From Isoetes taiwanensis (taxonomy: Eukaryota > Streptophyta > Lycopodiopsida > Isoetales > Isoetaceae), in contig JAJEKV010000025.1 of assembly GCA_021234155.1 (NCBI GenBank), positions 6,183,310-6,247,309 on the forward strand: a stretch of 64,000 nucleotides of DNA. The letters are read 5' to 3'. Of the stretch, positions 22,031-33,723 are shown piece by piece (positions within the stretch are counted from its first letter, which is position 1; each line of letters opens with the position of its first letter). The position numbers and the translations under genes were made by a program. The notes under the pieces were generated by a model. The model worked only from the letters and a program-made list of their open reading frames with translations. It searched no databases and was not told the DNA's origin.

Positions 22031-24850
22031 TCTGCCCGCCATCACTTATTATTCGATCCTCCACTGCAGATCTCATCATATTTCCACGTCCGTTGATTGG
22101 TCGGGGGTGACCCTCTCAGCGCCAATAGAAGATTCAGTAGTTGCCTACCGAAATATTATATATTTATTAGTGCATTTAGCATTTGTGCGGTCATTTTGGT
22201 GATCCGGGGAACTGGGCTTGGGGGTCGTGGCTCATCGCTTATCCTCGCTCTACGGCTGTAAGCTAGACCCTCACCGTAGCGCGTATCCCATTCTCCTTTT
22301 TGACTGTAACAAGCATTTTTGTATACATACTCAGTATATGATTGTCAAATTTGTTCTCATGATTTCTTAAGTTTATAGTGGTCCGGATTACCAGTTGGTG
22401 GGTCTAGCCCTCGCTATCCTGGTGTACGTCGGAGGCTGAGCCTCTCTGTCCCATAATTTATTCCGTCCACTTTTTACTCATATAAATTGTTGCTTTCCTG
22501 TACGGTTCCGGTCTCTGCTGCAGTCATTTTTGCTGCCTATCTGTCCCTTCATTTCCCTAACTCTTAAGCTGTCTCTATCTCTGTGCATCTTATTCGATCC
22601 TCTTAGGTTATTCTTGTGATCGCCACCCTCCTATTTATTTGTCGCGCCTTACCATTTTTCCACGATCTTTTTGATTATTTTCACCCGTAGTTGATTTTCG
22701 GTTTGTCATCATGTCCGGAGTTCGCTGATTCGTCGTTTCTATTGTCGTTAAAACTGTACGTTTATCTGTCTAAGCATCTTTCTTATGAATCCACCCGCGA
22801 TCATACTATTTGTTCCCTCCGCTACTCCAAATTTGGTGCTATTATGATATTATTTCGCAGATTTTTGGAGCAGTTACATGGTTGAAACGCTCCCCCCTCT
22901 GGGTGTATAGATAGATTCCGTTTAATTTAAATATCTCTTGCTCTGATTTAATACTATCATGATACCATACACCCCTTGCAATTACGCTCCCTACTTCTTT
23001 AAGGAAATTAGATATCAAGAATGTTTCATGATCCCATTTCATTGTTTTTAATTCCCTAGTTAGAAAGAAATGTTACTCTACATATTCGCAGGTAATATCC
23101 ATTTTTGTATTCAAATCAGCGCATTCCAGATATAAATTCTAATATATTCAGCCAGGGGCTGAATTATAAGCACTACTCTGCTCACAAAGCTGACATTTTT
23201 GGATCACGACAACATAGAAGGATCATAAAAGGAAAACCAGAAACAAAAAAGAAAAAAAGGATAAACAAAAAATTTTCCAATCTCCCCTCCTCCTCCCAAG
23301 CATCCCGCTCATCCTCCTCCTATCATTCCCACTTCTGTTGCTTCCTTATCTGGCTTTCATCCTCTTTCCCCGTTGATGACTTCCCCTACCTTCTTCCTCT
23401 TTCTCCACATTCCCCGCCATAAAAGCCCCGCGATATATAATCACCGATTCTTTTCATTAAAAGATAAGATGCATACTTTACCGAGATCACCCACTAAAAG
23501 CTCTCATACCGTAGCAACTAGATCTCAGATGGTTGTATTTGATCTCAAGTCTCATCAAGCATTGCAATACCTTCTTTCCTTTATCTTGTTCCGGACCGTG
23601 ATCGCTTTTATCCTGACATTACCCCAAAACTCAAGCAAGCGAAGAGTATACCGTGATCCTTTCATTGCTCGGGCGTGATGAATTCGTCACGTAACGTTGC
23701 ACTCGCCACAATTTATGCATGATGGCAACCCCCTTCTCAAGACAAAAAGCGCCTTGCTCACGCATACACCATGGGCCTATTTTCTAATTCCCGGGTTCCA
23801 AGGTACCGCGGAGGTTACCCGGGACCCGATCTTAGGCGCTTGGCCGTCAGCTCTCATTTCCTCTTTGCCGCACTATAATCTTCTTCCCCATTCATCCGTG
23901 ACGTGACTGTGAGGCTTAACTGACGGCCGCTCGGGCGCAAAGAAAGTGTGACCGCCTCTACAAGTAAATGAGTATGGCTCCACTCGTTCTCCCTTCTTCA
24001 TATTATAATGCTAGCTTTTAGGTTACGCACTCACGCTCCCGCTTTTGTTTATTATGACCGCTATTGAAATTACCCCCGGCTCTTTGTCTTTATCCCCGCC
24101 CCATTCCTTCTCTCGTTTTCGCGTAGTAATTTTAGAAGCTTTTAGCCTACCGCCTCCTATATACCTTACTGACATTCGAACTCTGTCCTCACACCTCCGT
24201 AGATAATCATTATTAGTGGCTACCTCCTTCATTGATTACGTGACACGTCATTGAGTTCGCATACAACGCTATATGTTCACTATTGTGAATATTTATCATA
24301 TTATTTTATTCTCCACCTTTTCCCTACATGTCAGCATTCGGATTTACCGATTAGGATTAGCTACCGTATTTTCTACTGTTAATTGTTAAACGACTACTAT
24401 TTTTAAATTACCAAATTACTATTCTCCTGAATTTGAATCACCGTGGGATGACTATCTCTCACCGTGGGATTAGCGTCCCTATTCTGTCATATTCCCTGTG
24501 TTGTTATGCTGCCGTACCTCTTCTATGCTCGATTAAGCAGGGTTTACATCTTTTAATCCATGAATGACTTCATTTAATCTATGCAATATCTTGTTTTCCT
24601 AACCACCAAAACCTTAGTGAAAATTGTGGTCATAGTCTTAAGTTTAGAGACATCTGATCTCTGAAACGAACTAAAGATGTTTAGCAACTGGTATTCTATA
24701 CCTTTATTCCCATATGCTCACAGTAGTTCATCCATTTCGAACATCATCTATTTCTAGTATCTGTGCAATCACATTACCCGGCCTTCACACCTTGCCATCC
24801 AAGCACTCACACAAGATACTACCATCGCCACCATCACCACCACCACCATC
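22031..24850. other. Unassigned pyrimidine-rich sequence
   Basis: The + strand stays C/T-rich with CTCGCC-like words as in the antisense LINE to its left, which suggests more decayed retroelement DNA in - orientation. I found no motif that I can name. A C/T-rich patch at 23280-23420 generates spurious frames. Confidence 0.35.
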
Positions 24851-25870
24851 GTGTTGATTTTTGGGGTTCTTTTGCATCACCTTGGCAAAGAAGAACATGA
24901 CTCCGCTCTGGATGCCGCTAAGGCCGCTTCACAAATGCTCAAGTGGACCAAACATAAGAAGGTGGGAAGAAACTCCAAGAACAAGAGAAAGAATGAACAA
25001 AACAGAATCATATTGATGCTCCAAAAGGAGGTGCTCCAAAATGTGAGCAAAATAATATGGTCTTTTAATTCGTTTTCTATCTGAAAGTAAAGTTGATGTA
25101 TTTATGCCTAGAAATATTCTCATACCCAAACTAATGTTGGTAGTTTGCCCCTTGAAGATGTAGGGGAGATGCTTGGTGAAGGTGTACATGGTATTTTTTT
25201 GTAAGTTATTTAAAAGAGAGCTTACACCTTTTCTTAACTAAGGTGCTGCAAATTTTTGGTGAGATCTATATAGTTCTTATATCACTCTACATATAATAGT
25301 TTTTTGGTGAGACTTTAAAAAGTTTGAATCAGCTTACATTAAGTATGTGTTTAGCTTCTCTAAATCGAGATGGAATGCACATGGTTGCTAAAATACCTTG
25401 GGGTAATCACGCCATGGCTATATCATTGTCGCTAAAGTGTCGCTACACCTACCTTGAGCCTATTAATCAAGTATCCCTACTCTACCATTGCCACGCCATC
25501 GCCATCGCTGTTGCTTAGGATGCTATTGCTAATACCTTGGGGTGCTGCTACTATTTTTGCCATTCCTCATGCTCCTACACCGCGGCCCCTCGGACACTGC
25601 TCGTCAGGGTTCGAACCGAGACCCCCCATTAGCCACCTCCAAATAGGAATTGTGATTGCGTATGGTCTCCTGGAACTGGAGGGACTTTCCTTGGCAGAAA
25701 GGAGATAGTCCCAACTCTATCGCTACAAATATAAATTTCATCTTCGTTATTGAGACCTAGAAAACCAGACCTACTAGGCTATTAGCATCACTCATTGTTC
25801 AATGAGGGCATACACAAACGGGGACATGGGAATATTGCTTGCGACTACGGACAAGCCTAACATCATTAGA
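24851..25870. other. Unassigned sequence with short direct repeats
   Basis: The word TACCTTGGGGT recurs (about 25393 and 25537), and GCCATCGC repeats lie between. A TTCGAA palindrome with flanking GG/CC (about 25608) resembles a pol III box B in either direction, and a box-A-like word lies nearby, but at the wrong spacing for a tRNA. The 77-codon frame at 24851 is unrecognised. Confidence 0.3.
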
Positions 25871-25875
25871 AATCC

Positions 25876-26248
25876 TCACCCCCACAGATGGGCCCGGTAT
25901 TGGAAATCACAGAAGCATATGACTCTCAGAGCAAAACCTCCTAACATTGCTTGAGCAAGGAGTGCTTTTACTGAATCTTGGGCATCAACACCAGTGGCAT
26001 TCTCACCAGTGAAGTCTTCCCTTTGGTTGAGATGCATTTTGCTCCAGCACTGCTGAATAGCATACAAGACCCTGGGCACGTCATCCACTTCATTTCTTGC
26101 AGCTCCACCTGGATTAACAGGGACATCTCCTCCTGCATCCATGTTCTCTCAATTGCACATGAGCAATGGCATCAATAATCAATCACTTGAAGATCCTACA
26201 CGAGTCCAAATTGCATCCATGACCAAATAACATGCTCTGATACCAATT
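25876..26248 (-). mobile_element. 5' end of an LTR retrotransposon (PBS plus gag start)
   Basis: On the - strand, an LTR-like terminus CTGTTACA is followed after 2 nt by TGGTATCAGAGCA (26245-26233), the standard primer-binding site complementary to plant initiator-Met tRNA. A frame of 88 codons begins 90 nt further on (26142-25876): MDAGGDVPVNPGG and onward, where gag should start. No protease, integrase or RT follows, so the element is truncated. Its LTR should extend rightwards from 26248, but I could not fix the far end. Confidence 0.65.
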
Positions 26249-27449
26249 GTAACAGGCCTGCCAAGTTGGACCTTTATTGGGCAACTTGGAATCCTATCCC
26301 TTGACCATTGGAATTATACAACATTTGTTGCACATGGTGGTGGGTTGCACTTCGTCTATATTCAAGGTAAAAAAATAAATCCGTATTCCAAATGAATGGA
26401 CCCATAAATACTTAAATCCAAATCTCTCATACGTGCAATACGTATATTCAAATCCATAAACAAAAACATCCAAAGGTTTCCTCAATTGTCTTATAGTTTA
26501 GCAGGAAGCAATTCAACACTCTTAAACATATAAAAATTAATTAACTCCTAGCTACGTTTCTCAGCTGCTCGGCTACTCTCAGCTCCTCGGCTACACTCAG
26601 GAATACCTTGCCCAACTGCTTACATCATATACATGGGTTTAGCCACAAGGACTAAGTGGGGGTTTAAGGGTGCCAATTGAATGCTACAGTATCATGGACA
26701 AGCAAATAACAAACATAAGCAACTTATCCAAATGCCCCACTGCGTAATTGCACCTCATATTAGTGTAATATATCCAAATGTCATATGCGACATTCATAAT
26801 GCATCAAATCATAAAACATAGAAATATCATATCCACTTAATTCTATCAATGCAATTAGTGCCCACTCCCGTTCATACGGCCACCTGGGTTGATCAAACCC
26901 TATAGCAATTTGGGCGGGGTAAGCCTCATGTGTACACACCCATCCATGCTGCGTCCAGCATTGGAGGACCTCTTACATGTAGTGCGACGAAGGACCCCCG
27001 TCGGGGTGACAACACCTGGTGTCAAACACAAGAAAACCCGCGATTCCAAGCCACTGCAACTGGAATCTGGCCCCGAAGGACTCATGCATATCATCATAAT
27101 TAATATATAAGGAGCAACATGCCAAATTCATCCATTACATATTACAACATTATAACGTTTTAATCTCCATAGCTAAGCATCATGCACTTACATTCCATGA
27201 TCACCTTTCAAGCCATGCTAGCTAGAACAACAACAAATAAAAAAATCATGTTCTTACTCAAACTTCAAGTTTCTTAATACTCGTTTTAAATCTTATCTAT
27301 AGTATTTTAAAGCAAACCATAGCTAACTTATTTAATTTGTCTACCAATAAAAATCTCAACAATTAGAATATTCCTAAAACTAGCTGGACGATAACTTGTT
27401 CTTTTTTCCTCCTAATTCAATTGTAAATCCTTACCTATTCTAAGGGCTC
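26249..27449. other. Possible LTR and unassigned sequence
   Basis: The part nearest 26249 is probably the LTR of the - strand element to its left, starting TGTAACAGGCC on the + strand. Its other end is not evident. The remainder is AT-rich without a supported frame. Confidence 0.35.
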
Positions 27450-27452
27450 TTA

Positions 27453-27863
27453 GGCCCTTTTTCCATGGTAGTTGTATTTTCAAAAGTCACACATTTCATC
27501 AAATGTTGTTTGGCCACCTATATCCTAAAAAGCTTCACTTTTTCCTCAAGCATGAAAATACATATGTCTTATTTGTGTCCGTGGATAGGCTGTATCAGAA
27601 TGGAGTCTTATTTTATCTCGAGGATTTCCTTGTCAGAAAATAAGCATAACACCTAGTCTCATTTGAATATATAACTAAAAAATAAGACGTGTCTTATTTT
27701 TTCATGGTTTTCCACTAGTATTTAATGGTGCCATATTTTATGACTACCATGCAGTGGAAAAGCAAGTTTAAATTTGTGTGTCTCATTTTAGCCCTGGAGT
27801 CACAAATAGTGCCGTATATTATATATGGCTGTCGTATTTTACGACTACTGTGGAAAAAGGGTT
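27453..27863. mobile_element. PIF/Harbinger (Tourist)-like MITE
   Basis: A 411-bp noncoding element has terminal inverted repeats. The left end begins GGCCCTTTTTCCATGGTAGT. The right end is ACTACTGTGGAAAAAGGGTT, the inverse with a few mismatches, and similarity continues for about 25 bp. The trinucleotide TTA flanks both sides (27450-27452 and 27864-27866), the target duplication expected of PIF/Harbinger MITEs. There is no transposase. Internal words such as CATGGT, ACTACCATG and GTCGTATTTTACGAC make it partly self-complementary. Confidence 0.7.
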
Positions 27864-28009
27864 TTATTTAATGAATTCTTATTTTGATGTATTTTAATAC
27901 CTAACATATTTTGGACTAGTTAACTTTTTTGCTTTTTCGTTGAATAGAATTCTTCAACATAGACATACCGCAGTGAAGAAAAACCATCCGAAACTCTGCC
28001 GATCAATGA

Positions 28010-28785
28010 TTTTTATCGTCCACTGAGACCAATCGGCCTATGGGGATCCAAAGGAGCCGCAGAATAAACTTATTACCGTCAAGAAAACCCTCGCCTCAAG
28101 GGCTTTAGGGAAAACTGTGGGTGCATTAAGAATGTTGTCAAAATCAAGTACAATATACATCATCATGAGATGTAAATGTATATACATGTCAAGTGTGTTC
28201 CCGAGGACATAGTTGATCTCGCATGTCCATAACCTCCTCAAGGTATGATCCCAAGACTGATGGAAGCCGTGCTCACGTCAAGCATGTATTTACGCATCGT
28301 GCCTCAATTAATTCAAAGATACAGATCCTGGATTTGGATCATATGCTGGGTAACTTTGAAGGGTATGAGATTCATCCTCAATGACTCCCATTTGGCAAAG
28401 ATTGGATGAGCTCCTGCCCGGGCGTTCTCACCAATCCATCCGCCCATCTCACCAAGATGGTGCCCTCGCGGCGAATGGAGAGGCAATGAGTCTCAAGGCT
28501 TTTCATGGGCAAGTGGGTATGCAAGTAGCACGGGCGGCCTGCTCCAATGTGGGATTTATGTGGCGCTTAGTAGTGTTGTCTTGACTGCTCATGGGTAATC
28601 GCATCCCAAAGCTTGTTGAGAAAGCAAGCCGCCAAGATATTGCCTCAAGCTATGGTGATCTCTCGCTTTTGCACATGGCGCACCGTGTTCTCGCCAAGAC
28701 ATTCCATCTTAGCCAACCTTGAGCTCTTTTCCTCCAAAGCAGCCTTGAGGGCCCGCGTTCCCCCACACATGATAATAATAGGAAT
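28010..28785 (-). mobile_element. 5'-truncated copy of the 36.6-kb LINE family
   Basis: This segment aligns along its length with 36633-37400: shared words include GAGACCAATCGGCCTATGG, GAGATTCATCCTCA, ACTCCCATTTGGCAA, CGCGGCGAATGGAG, CCAATGTGGGATTT and ATATTGCCTCAAGC, in the same order. It reads as the C-terminal and 3' part of a LINE on the - strand, whose 3' end (CAGTGGACGATAAAAA) lies at the left. Frames are broken. Homology fades near 28785. Confidence 0.65.
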
Positions 28786-29450
28786 TAGAACATTGATTTT
28801 GTTCCTTCTATAGACATGAAGAAGAAGATCATTCAAGCCCTTCCAAAAGTTGCAGTGAAGCAAGTCAAGGTGATGATGATGGCATAGATGTCTATGATGA
28901 TGTACTTGATCCTAAGTTCATTACCCCTCATACATTTGTAGATAATTGGGTTTTGAAATCAAGAGAGTTTTATATATTCAAAGAATATAATGGTTTCATT
29001 TATATATATAATGCTATTTTCAAAAAAAATTTGTCAGACACATTTATTTATAAAAACACTATTCTTTCTAGGTTAAATATCATTGAATGAAAAACAAATG
29101 ATTTTCTCAAAAGGCCCGAAGATGTATATTTCTACTACCCCTGCATATTGCAACACAAATGTGGCAGCTGCAACCCTAGTGCATGTTAATTACGTATTTT
29201 TAAGAGGGTCAAAATGCAATTTTGCTTTATTTTTTATGAATTCTACCTCATTTCACCCTCTTTTTGTGCAAAAAATATGGAATCTTTAAGGAATATTCTC
29301 TTTAGTACCGTTTAAATGATTTGGTCCTGTTTAATTTGCAATCTTGTTCTTGATGTAAATGGTTGGGTCTTAGGCTTCTGAATGGTCCAGAATTAACCCG
29401 TTTGTTTCTCGATAAGGAGGTTATTGAAGGACTTTGTTCATATTATAATA
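28786..29450. other. Intergenic sequence, nothing recognised
   Basis: AT-rich, with small unrecognised frames only (for example 29083-29289). Confidence 0.4.
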
Positions 29451-29878
29451 TTTGAATCTTAGAAGAAATTATACCGGAGATCGCATAAATGGAACCCTTT
29501 AATTTAAATATCACTTGCAGAAGACAACACGTTTGAGAATGAAATAAAGGTTAGATACCCATGAGGATAAAAAGACCATGAGCCTATAGGGTCAAACACA
29601 TATTATATAAGCTATAATATTTCAATGGTTCGCAATGCTACAGTGATTGAATGACTGGCTATTGTTTGAATCTTAGAAGAAATTATTGCTGGAAACTGCA
29701 GAAATGGAATCAGACGAAATATCACAATAGCACAACACAGTTGAGAATGAAATAAAGGTTAGATACCCATGAGGATAAAAAGACCATGAGCCTATAGGGT
29801 CAAACACATATTACATAAGCTATAGTATTTCAATGATTCACAATGCTATAGTGATTCAATGATTGGCTATTTTCATAG
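29451..29878. repeat. Tandem duplication of a 214-bp unit
   Basis: Copy 1 (29451-29664) and copy 2 (29665-29878) both start TTTGAATCTTAGAAGAAATT. They share long identical stretches such as GAGAATGAAATAAAGGTTAG and CATGAGCCTATAGGGTCAAA, with scattered differences. They lie just upstream of the copia primer-binding site at 30237, so they may be part of that element's old LTR. Confidence 0.85.
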
Positions 29879-30999
29879 GTCGGTCAAATAGGAAAGGACC
29901 AAGCAAATGTATAGGGCTTTTGAAAAGTTTGAATACTGGCATGGCCCGTCGATTCATGGCAATCGGTGCCGACCTACAAATATGTATAAGAAGAATGTAA
30001 TAGATTGACTTAATGCAGAGCCGATAGTGGATTCATCTGTGGGTGAACACATGTGATGCTCGAATCAAACAAAGGTTATTTTTAATGCTATAGTATTGCA
30101 ATCCATATGAATAGTGATTACTATTTTCCTTGCCACAATATTCTTCAAAAGTTAAATATTGAATATGAATAGCTAGTGTTCTATATGCATGTTAGATATC
30201 TAGAAATAACCTGCCTAGGTATGTAACCTCTAATAGTGTTATCAGAGCAGGTTCTAGATATTCAATATGTCCAATCAATTTGAAGCCTCCCTTTTAAGTG
30301 GAATTAAGGTTTATGAAGAGGCTCTGGCTTTCAAATATGGAAAGAGTAGAGTAAAAATGTGCTTGAGAATGAAAATATTTGGGAATTAGTAAAGGAAGGG
30401 AACAGTGGGGATCCTAATGTATCAACCGACATTGTTGCAGGAATAAAAGAGAGTAGTGCTTCAGGTAATATCACTGTCGTAGGAGGTGCTAATACAATGG
30501 ATGAGTGTAGGAGGCAACAAGTGGAGTCAGTGTAACTCTTCAAACGAATGATGGAGCAAAAGCTAAGGAGACATATGGAATTCACAAGCAAGGTTGGCTC
30601 ATCCATTCTGCTCAAGGTTAGTGATAAATCACCAAGGGAGATTTGAAAATACTTATTGAAAAATGAGGATAAATCCTCTTTACATAGATGTGTGGAATTG
30701 AGGAAGCTAAGACTCAAAGAGGAGGGTGATCTAACAACATTCTTTTCTAAATTTGATAATGCTGTGGCAGATCTTGAATTTGCAGGGATTATGTTGACTG
30801 GGCAACAAAAATTATTGCACATTGCAAGGGATCAGAAGGAAATAAGCAATCAGTAACTTAATCGTAAGTATTAAGCAAGACTCTCGTGGGATCAAGTAGA
30901 AATGATACAAACAGAATTTGAGAAGAACAAAGTGCTTTATGGTGACGAGGATGATGCAAATTTAGAGGTTTTTTCTACTAGAAAATATAAGTTCAAAGG

Positions 31000-31117
31000 A
31001 ATAGAATAGAATAGAATAGAATAGATTTTTTAACGTCCACGGAGACCAATAGGTCATGGGACCCATACAATGGGCTAGTACAATCATTACTACTAGGATT
31101 AAAAAACCCCTGCCTCG
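31000..31117 (-). mobile_element. LINE-tail insertion within the copia gag
   Basis: (AATAG)n, then ATTTTTTAACGTCCACGG, then GAGACCAATAGG, then GGACCCATACAATGG, then a short AAACCCC-containing part. This is the - strand 3' end of the 36.6-kb LINE family. It is flanked by AAAGG (30995-30999 and 31118-31122), a probable short target duplication. The insertion is 5'-truncated and noncoding. Confidence 0.7.
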
Positions 31118-31509
31118 AAAGGAGGAAGTTAGTTCTGATGTTAGAAACAAAGGTCAGATAGGGCCTTGTTTTCTTTGCAAAATGTATGGATATGTTAAAG
31201 TAGACTATCTGGACACTTTGCTAATAGGTGTTCAAGTGCAAACAGTGGAAGAGGAAGAGCAAAGGAGAATAACGGGAGAAGAGGAGCATTTCAAGGAAGA
31301 GGTAGAGGTGATGGAAGGCAAAGTGCAGCTGTCAACTTAGTCCAAAAAAATAGAAGAAGAGGAGGTTGAAGAAGACAAAATATGATGAGGTAAATTGTAA
31401 TCATATTCTTTCCCTTTTTGGAAGTAAAAGCGCTAATGTGGATAATGACATGCTAATACTAGATAGTGGAGCAGAGAAGACTGTAACCGGATCAACCAAT
31501 TTACTAAAG

Positions 31510-31578
31510 AATAGAATAGAATAGAATAGAATAGAATAGAATAGAATAGATTTTTTAACGTCCACGGAGACCAATAGG
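31510..31578 (-). mobile_element. 69-bp LINE-tail insertion within the copia protease region
   Basis: (AATAG)n followed by ATTTTTTAACGTCCACGG and GAGACCAATAGG. A perfect 7-bp target duplication, ACTAAAG, flanks it (31503-31509 and 31579-31585). It cuts the protease region about 50 nt after ILDSGA. It shows that a (CTATT)n-tailed LINE end inserts with target duplication even when only about 70 bp is copied. Confidence 0.85.
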
Positions 31579-32165
31579 ACTAAAGGAAGGATGTGAAGAA
31601 AAAACTGGACATGTAAAGCCAAGCAATGGAGAATTGAAAAACCATCAAATGTGTTGGAGAATTGGAGTTATTTCACCTTAGTGGGAAACCAATTATCTTA
31701 AAAGATGTACTTTGTGTACCTACATTAGTTAGGAATCTCATATCAGTTAGGCAACTAGTTGACCTTGGTTATAAGGTTGTTTTTGAGAAAATGCATTGTA
31801 TTGTGCTATTCAATAATGAAATCAAATTTCTTGGAAAACTAGTAGGAAACTTATTTGGTCTTGAGAATAATTGTTTGCCTCTTATAAATTTAGTAACAGT
31901 ACCTACAATGAATACATGGCATGAGAGATTATGCCATACTAACCTTAAGAATATAGAAAATATGGTTAAAAGGGGTCGTTGCATCGATTATTATGAGAAA
32001 AATGCAAGGGAAATAACATGTAGGTTGTATGCTTGGTAAACACTCAAGGATCGTATATACATATCTTTGTGGACCATTAAACGTCAGAAGCATTGGAGGT
32101 AAGAGGCACTTCATCACTTTCGTCGATGACTTGTAACATTCCTAACTGATATGCCCTTAACCAAC

Positions 32166-32560
32166 TGGGCAAAATTGTCTAGATGTTTATGAATAGTCGT
32201 TTCTATCCATTTATGCCAGTGTCTCAGGAACGTCCCATAGGCACATTAAGGATCAAATACTCGAGCGGTCAACCATGGGCCCATTACAATCTCTCCCACT
32301 AGAACTATGCTCTCCTCGAGCATCCAAGACTATGATATAGCCACTACACCACTGACTGGGTGGTTACCAAGGATACCAAATTACCCATGCATATAGGCAC
32401 CCATGGAGACTCAAAATTGAACCTGATCTGACACCATGGGCAAAAGCGTCTAGACATTTATGAGCAGTCGTGCCTACGCATTTATGCCGATGTCTCGCAA
32501 ATGCCCCACAAGTACATTCAAGGATCGGATACTCGAGCGGTCAACCATGGGCTCGTTACA
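32166..32560. repeat. Pair of direct repeats of about 122 bp
   Basis: Units 32166-32287 and 32436-32560 share words such as TACTCGAGCGGTCAACCATGG, TTTATGCC and GTGTCTC/ATGTCTC at the same spacing, with moderate divergence. They follow the point where the copia element breaks off, directly after a TGTAACATTCC word that resembles an LTR start. A solo LTR with an internal duplication is possible. Confidence 0.65.
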
Positions 32561-32602
32561 TATATTAGATGTCATCTTGAATATTGACAATTCTAAAGTG
32601 TA

Positions 32603-33187
32603 TAATGTATGATACAGATTCATGAAAACCCAGAATCCAATGTGGAAAGCATAGAGGAAGATTCGTCTTGGCTCTCAAAACTGATAGGGTATATAAACAA
32701 ACTATTGGCTGTGTATCCTATCACATAGACTCTCATGGTGCTAGTGAATGATGCTCCTGGTCCCCATGATTTCATTATGGAAAGGGAATTGGGTCTTTTA
32801 AATCATGATAGGCCTGCATGGTCACTCTATATTGAGCACTTTGGATACTACGCACTGGTTTAAATTATTTTATACATTTAGGAAGGTGGTAATTGATACG
32901 ATTATGTGTAATGTATGATACAGATTCATGAAAACCCAGAATCCAATGTGGAAAGCATAGAGGAAGCATCGTCTTGGCTCTCAAAGCTAAAAAAACTAGG
33001 GCATATGAACAAACTATTGGCTCTGTATCCTATCACACAAACTCTCATGGTGCTAGTGAATGATGCTCCTGGTTCCCATGATTTCATTATGGAAAGGAAT
33101 TGGGCCTTTTAGATCATGATAGGCCTACATGGTCACTCTATATTGAGGACTTTGGATACTACACACTGGTTTAAATTATTTTATACA
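32603..33187. repeat. Tandem duplication of a 306-bp unit
   Basis: ATGTATGATACAGATTCATG begins each copy (32605 and 32911), and long matches run to TGGTTTAAATTATTTTATAC in both. In copy 2 a 65-codon frame stays open (32915-33112). In copy 1 the same frame is interrupted. The product is not recognised. The high similarity suggests a fairly recent duplication. Confidence 0.85.
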
Positions 33188-33723
33188 ATTGATATAATTC
33201 AAGGAAATTTGGCGCTCGTAGCAACATAAAGTTAATGAATATACATAAAAACAATGGAACTCAGGAAAATATGGTTTATATTTGTACAATTGTATGGTAC
33301 AATACTTAACCGCCCAACCAGATCCACCTCCAAAAGGCTATACTGGAAAAGCTACACACTGGATTAACTGGCTGTGATCATCACTGCTACATTGCAGTCT
33401 CCAACCAAGTATACACTGCTTTTGGATAGGAAGGGATTAAGGATTAGGAAATTTATATTGGTCGAAGAGATAACTCGGAACAAGATCAAACTGGCAATCC
33501 TCAGGGGCTGTTTCCACCTTGTCTCTAAAGAATATGTTACAAACAGCTGAACACTCTTTCTCTGGCGACGATAATTGAAATACAGGGAATCAGAATATCA
33601 TAATGGTAAATACTTCTGCTTTCGTAATTGTTCATGTCGCAAGGCTCTTTCATTAAAAAGCTAAAGGTCACTCCTCCATATAAAGTTGTAAAAAGTCTTT
33701 CCCTTTGTTTTATAAAGGTCTTC
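33188..33723. other. Intergenic sequence, nothing recognised
   Basis: No frame or repeat can be supported. It ends at a second copy of the SINE body. Confidence 0.4.

Larger units (their letters stand above)
30237..32130 (+). mobile_element. Truncated Ty1/copia retrotransposon (PBS, gag, protease, start of integrase)
   Basis: A primer-binding site TGTTATCAGAGCAGG (30237-30251) resembles the initiator-Met site TGGTATCAGAGCA. A gag start ATG follows at 30267. The gag core at 30656-30856 has the copia UBN2-type pattern (HRCVELRKLRLKEEGDLTTF, then KFDNAVADLEFAGI). A zinc-knuckle relic reads CFLCKMYGYVK near 31166. The protease motif ILDSGA lies near 31457. A GAG-pre-integrase block runs 31662-32039 (LKDVLCVPTLVRNLISV, then WHERLCH). 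An integrase start HFITFVDD follows near 32108, after which the element stops. Stops and shifts abound, and two LINE-tail insertions interrupt it. Confidence 0.85.

Noticed and set aside
25600-25640. TTCGAA box-B-like palindrome as a SINE
   Set aside because: The nearest box-A-like word is only a few bases away, so it is not a tRNA promoter layout. No repeat copy is seen.
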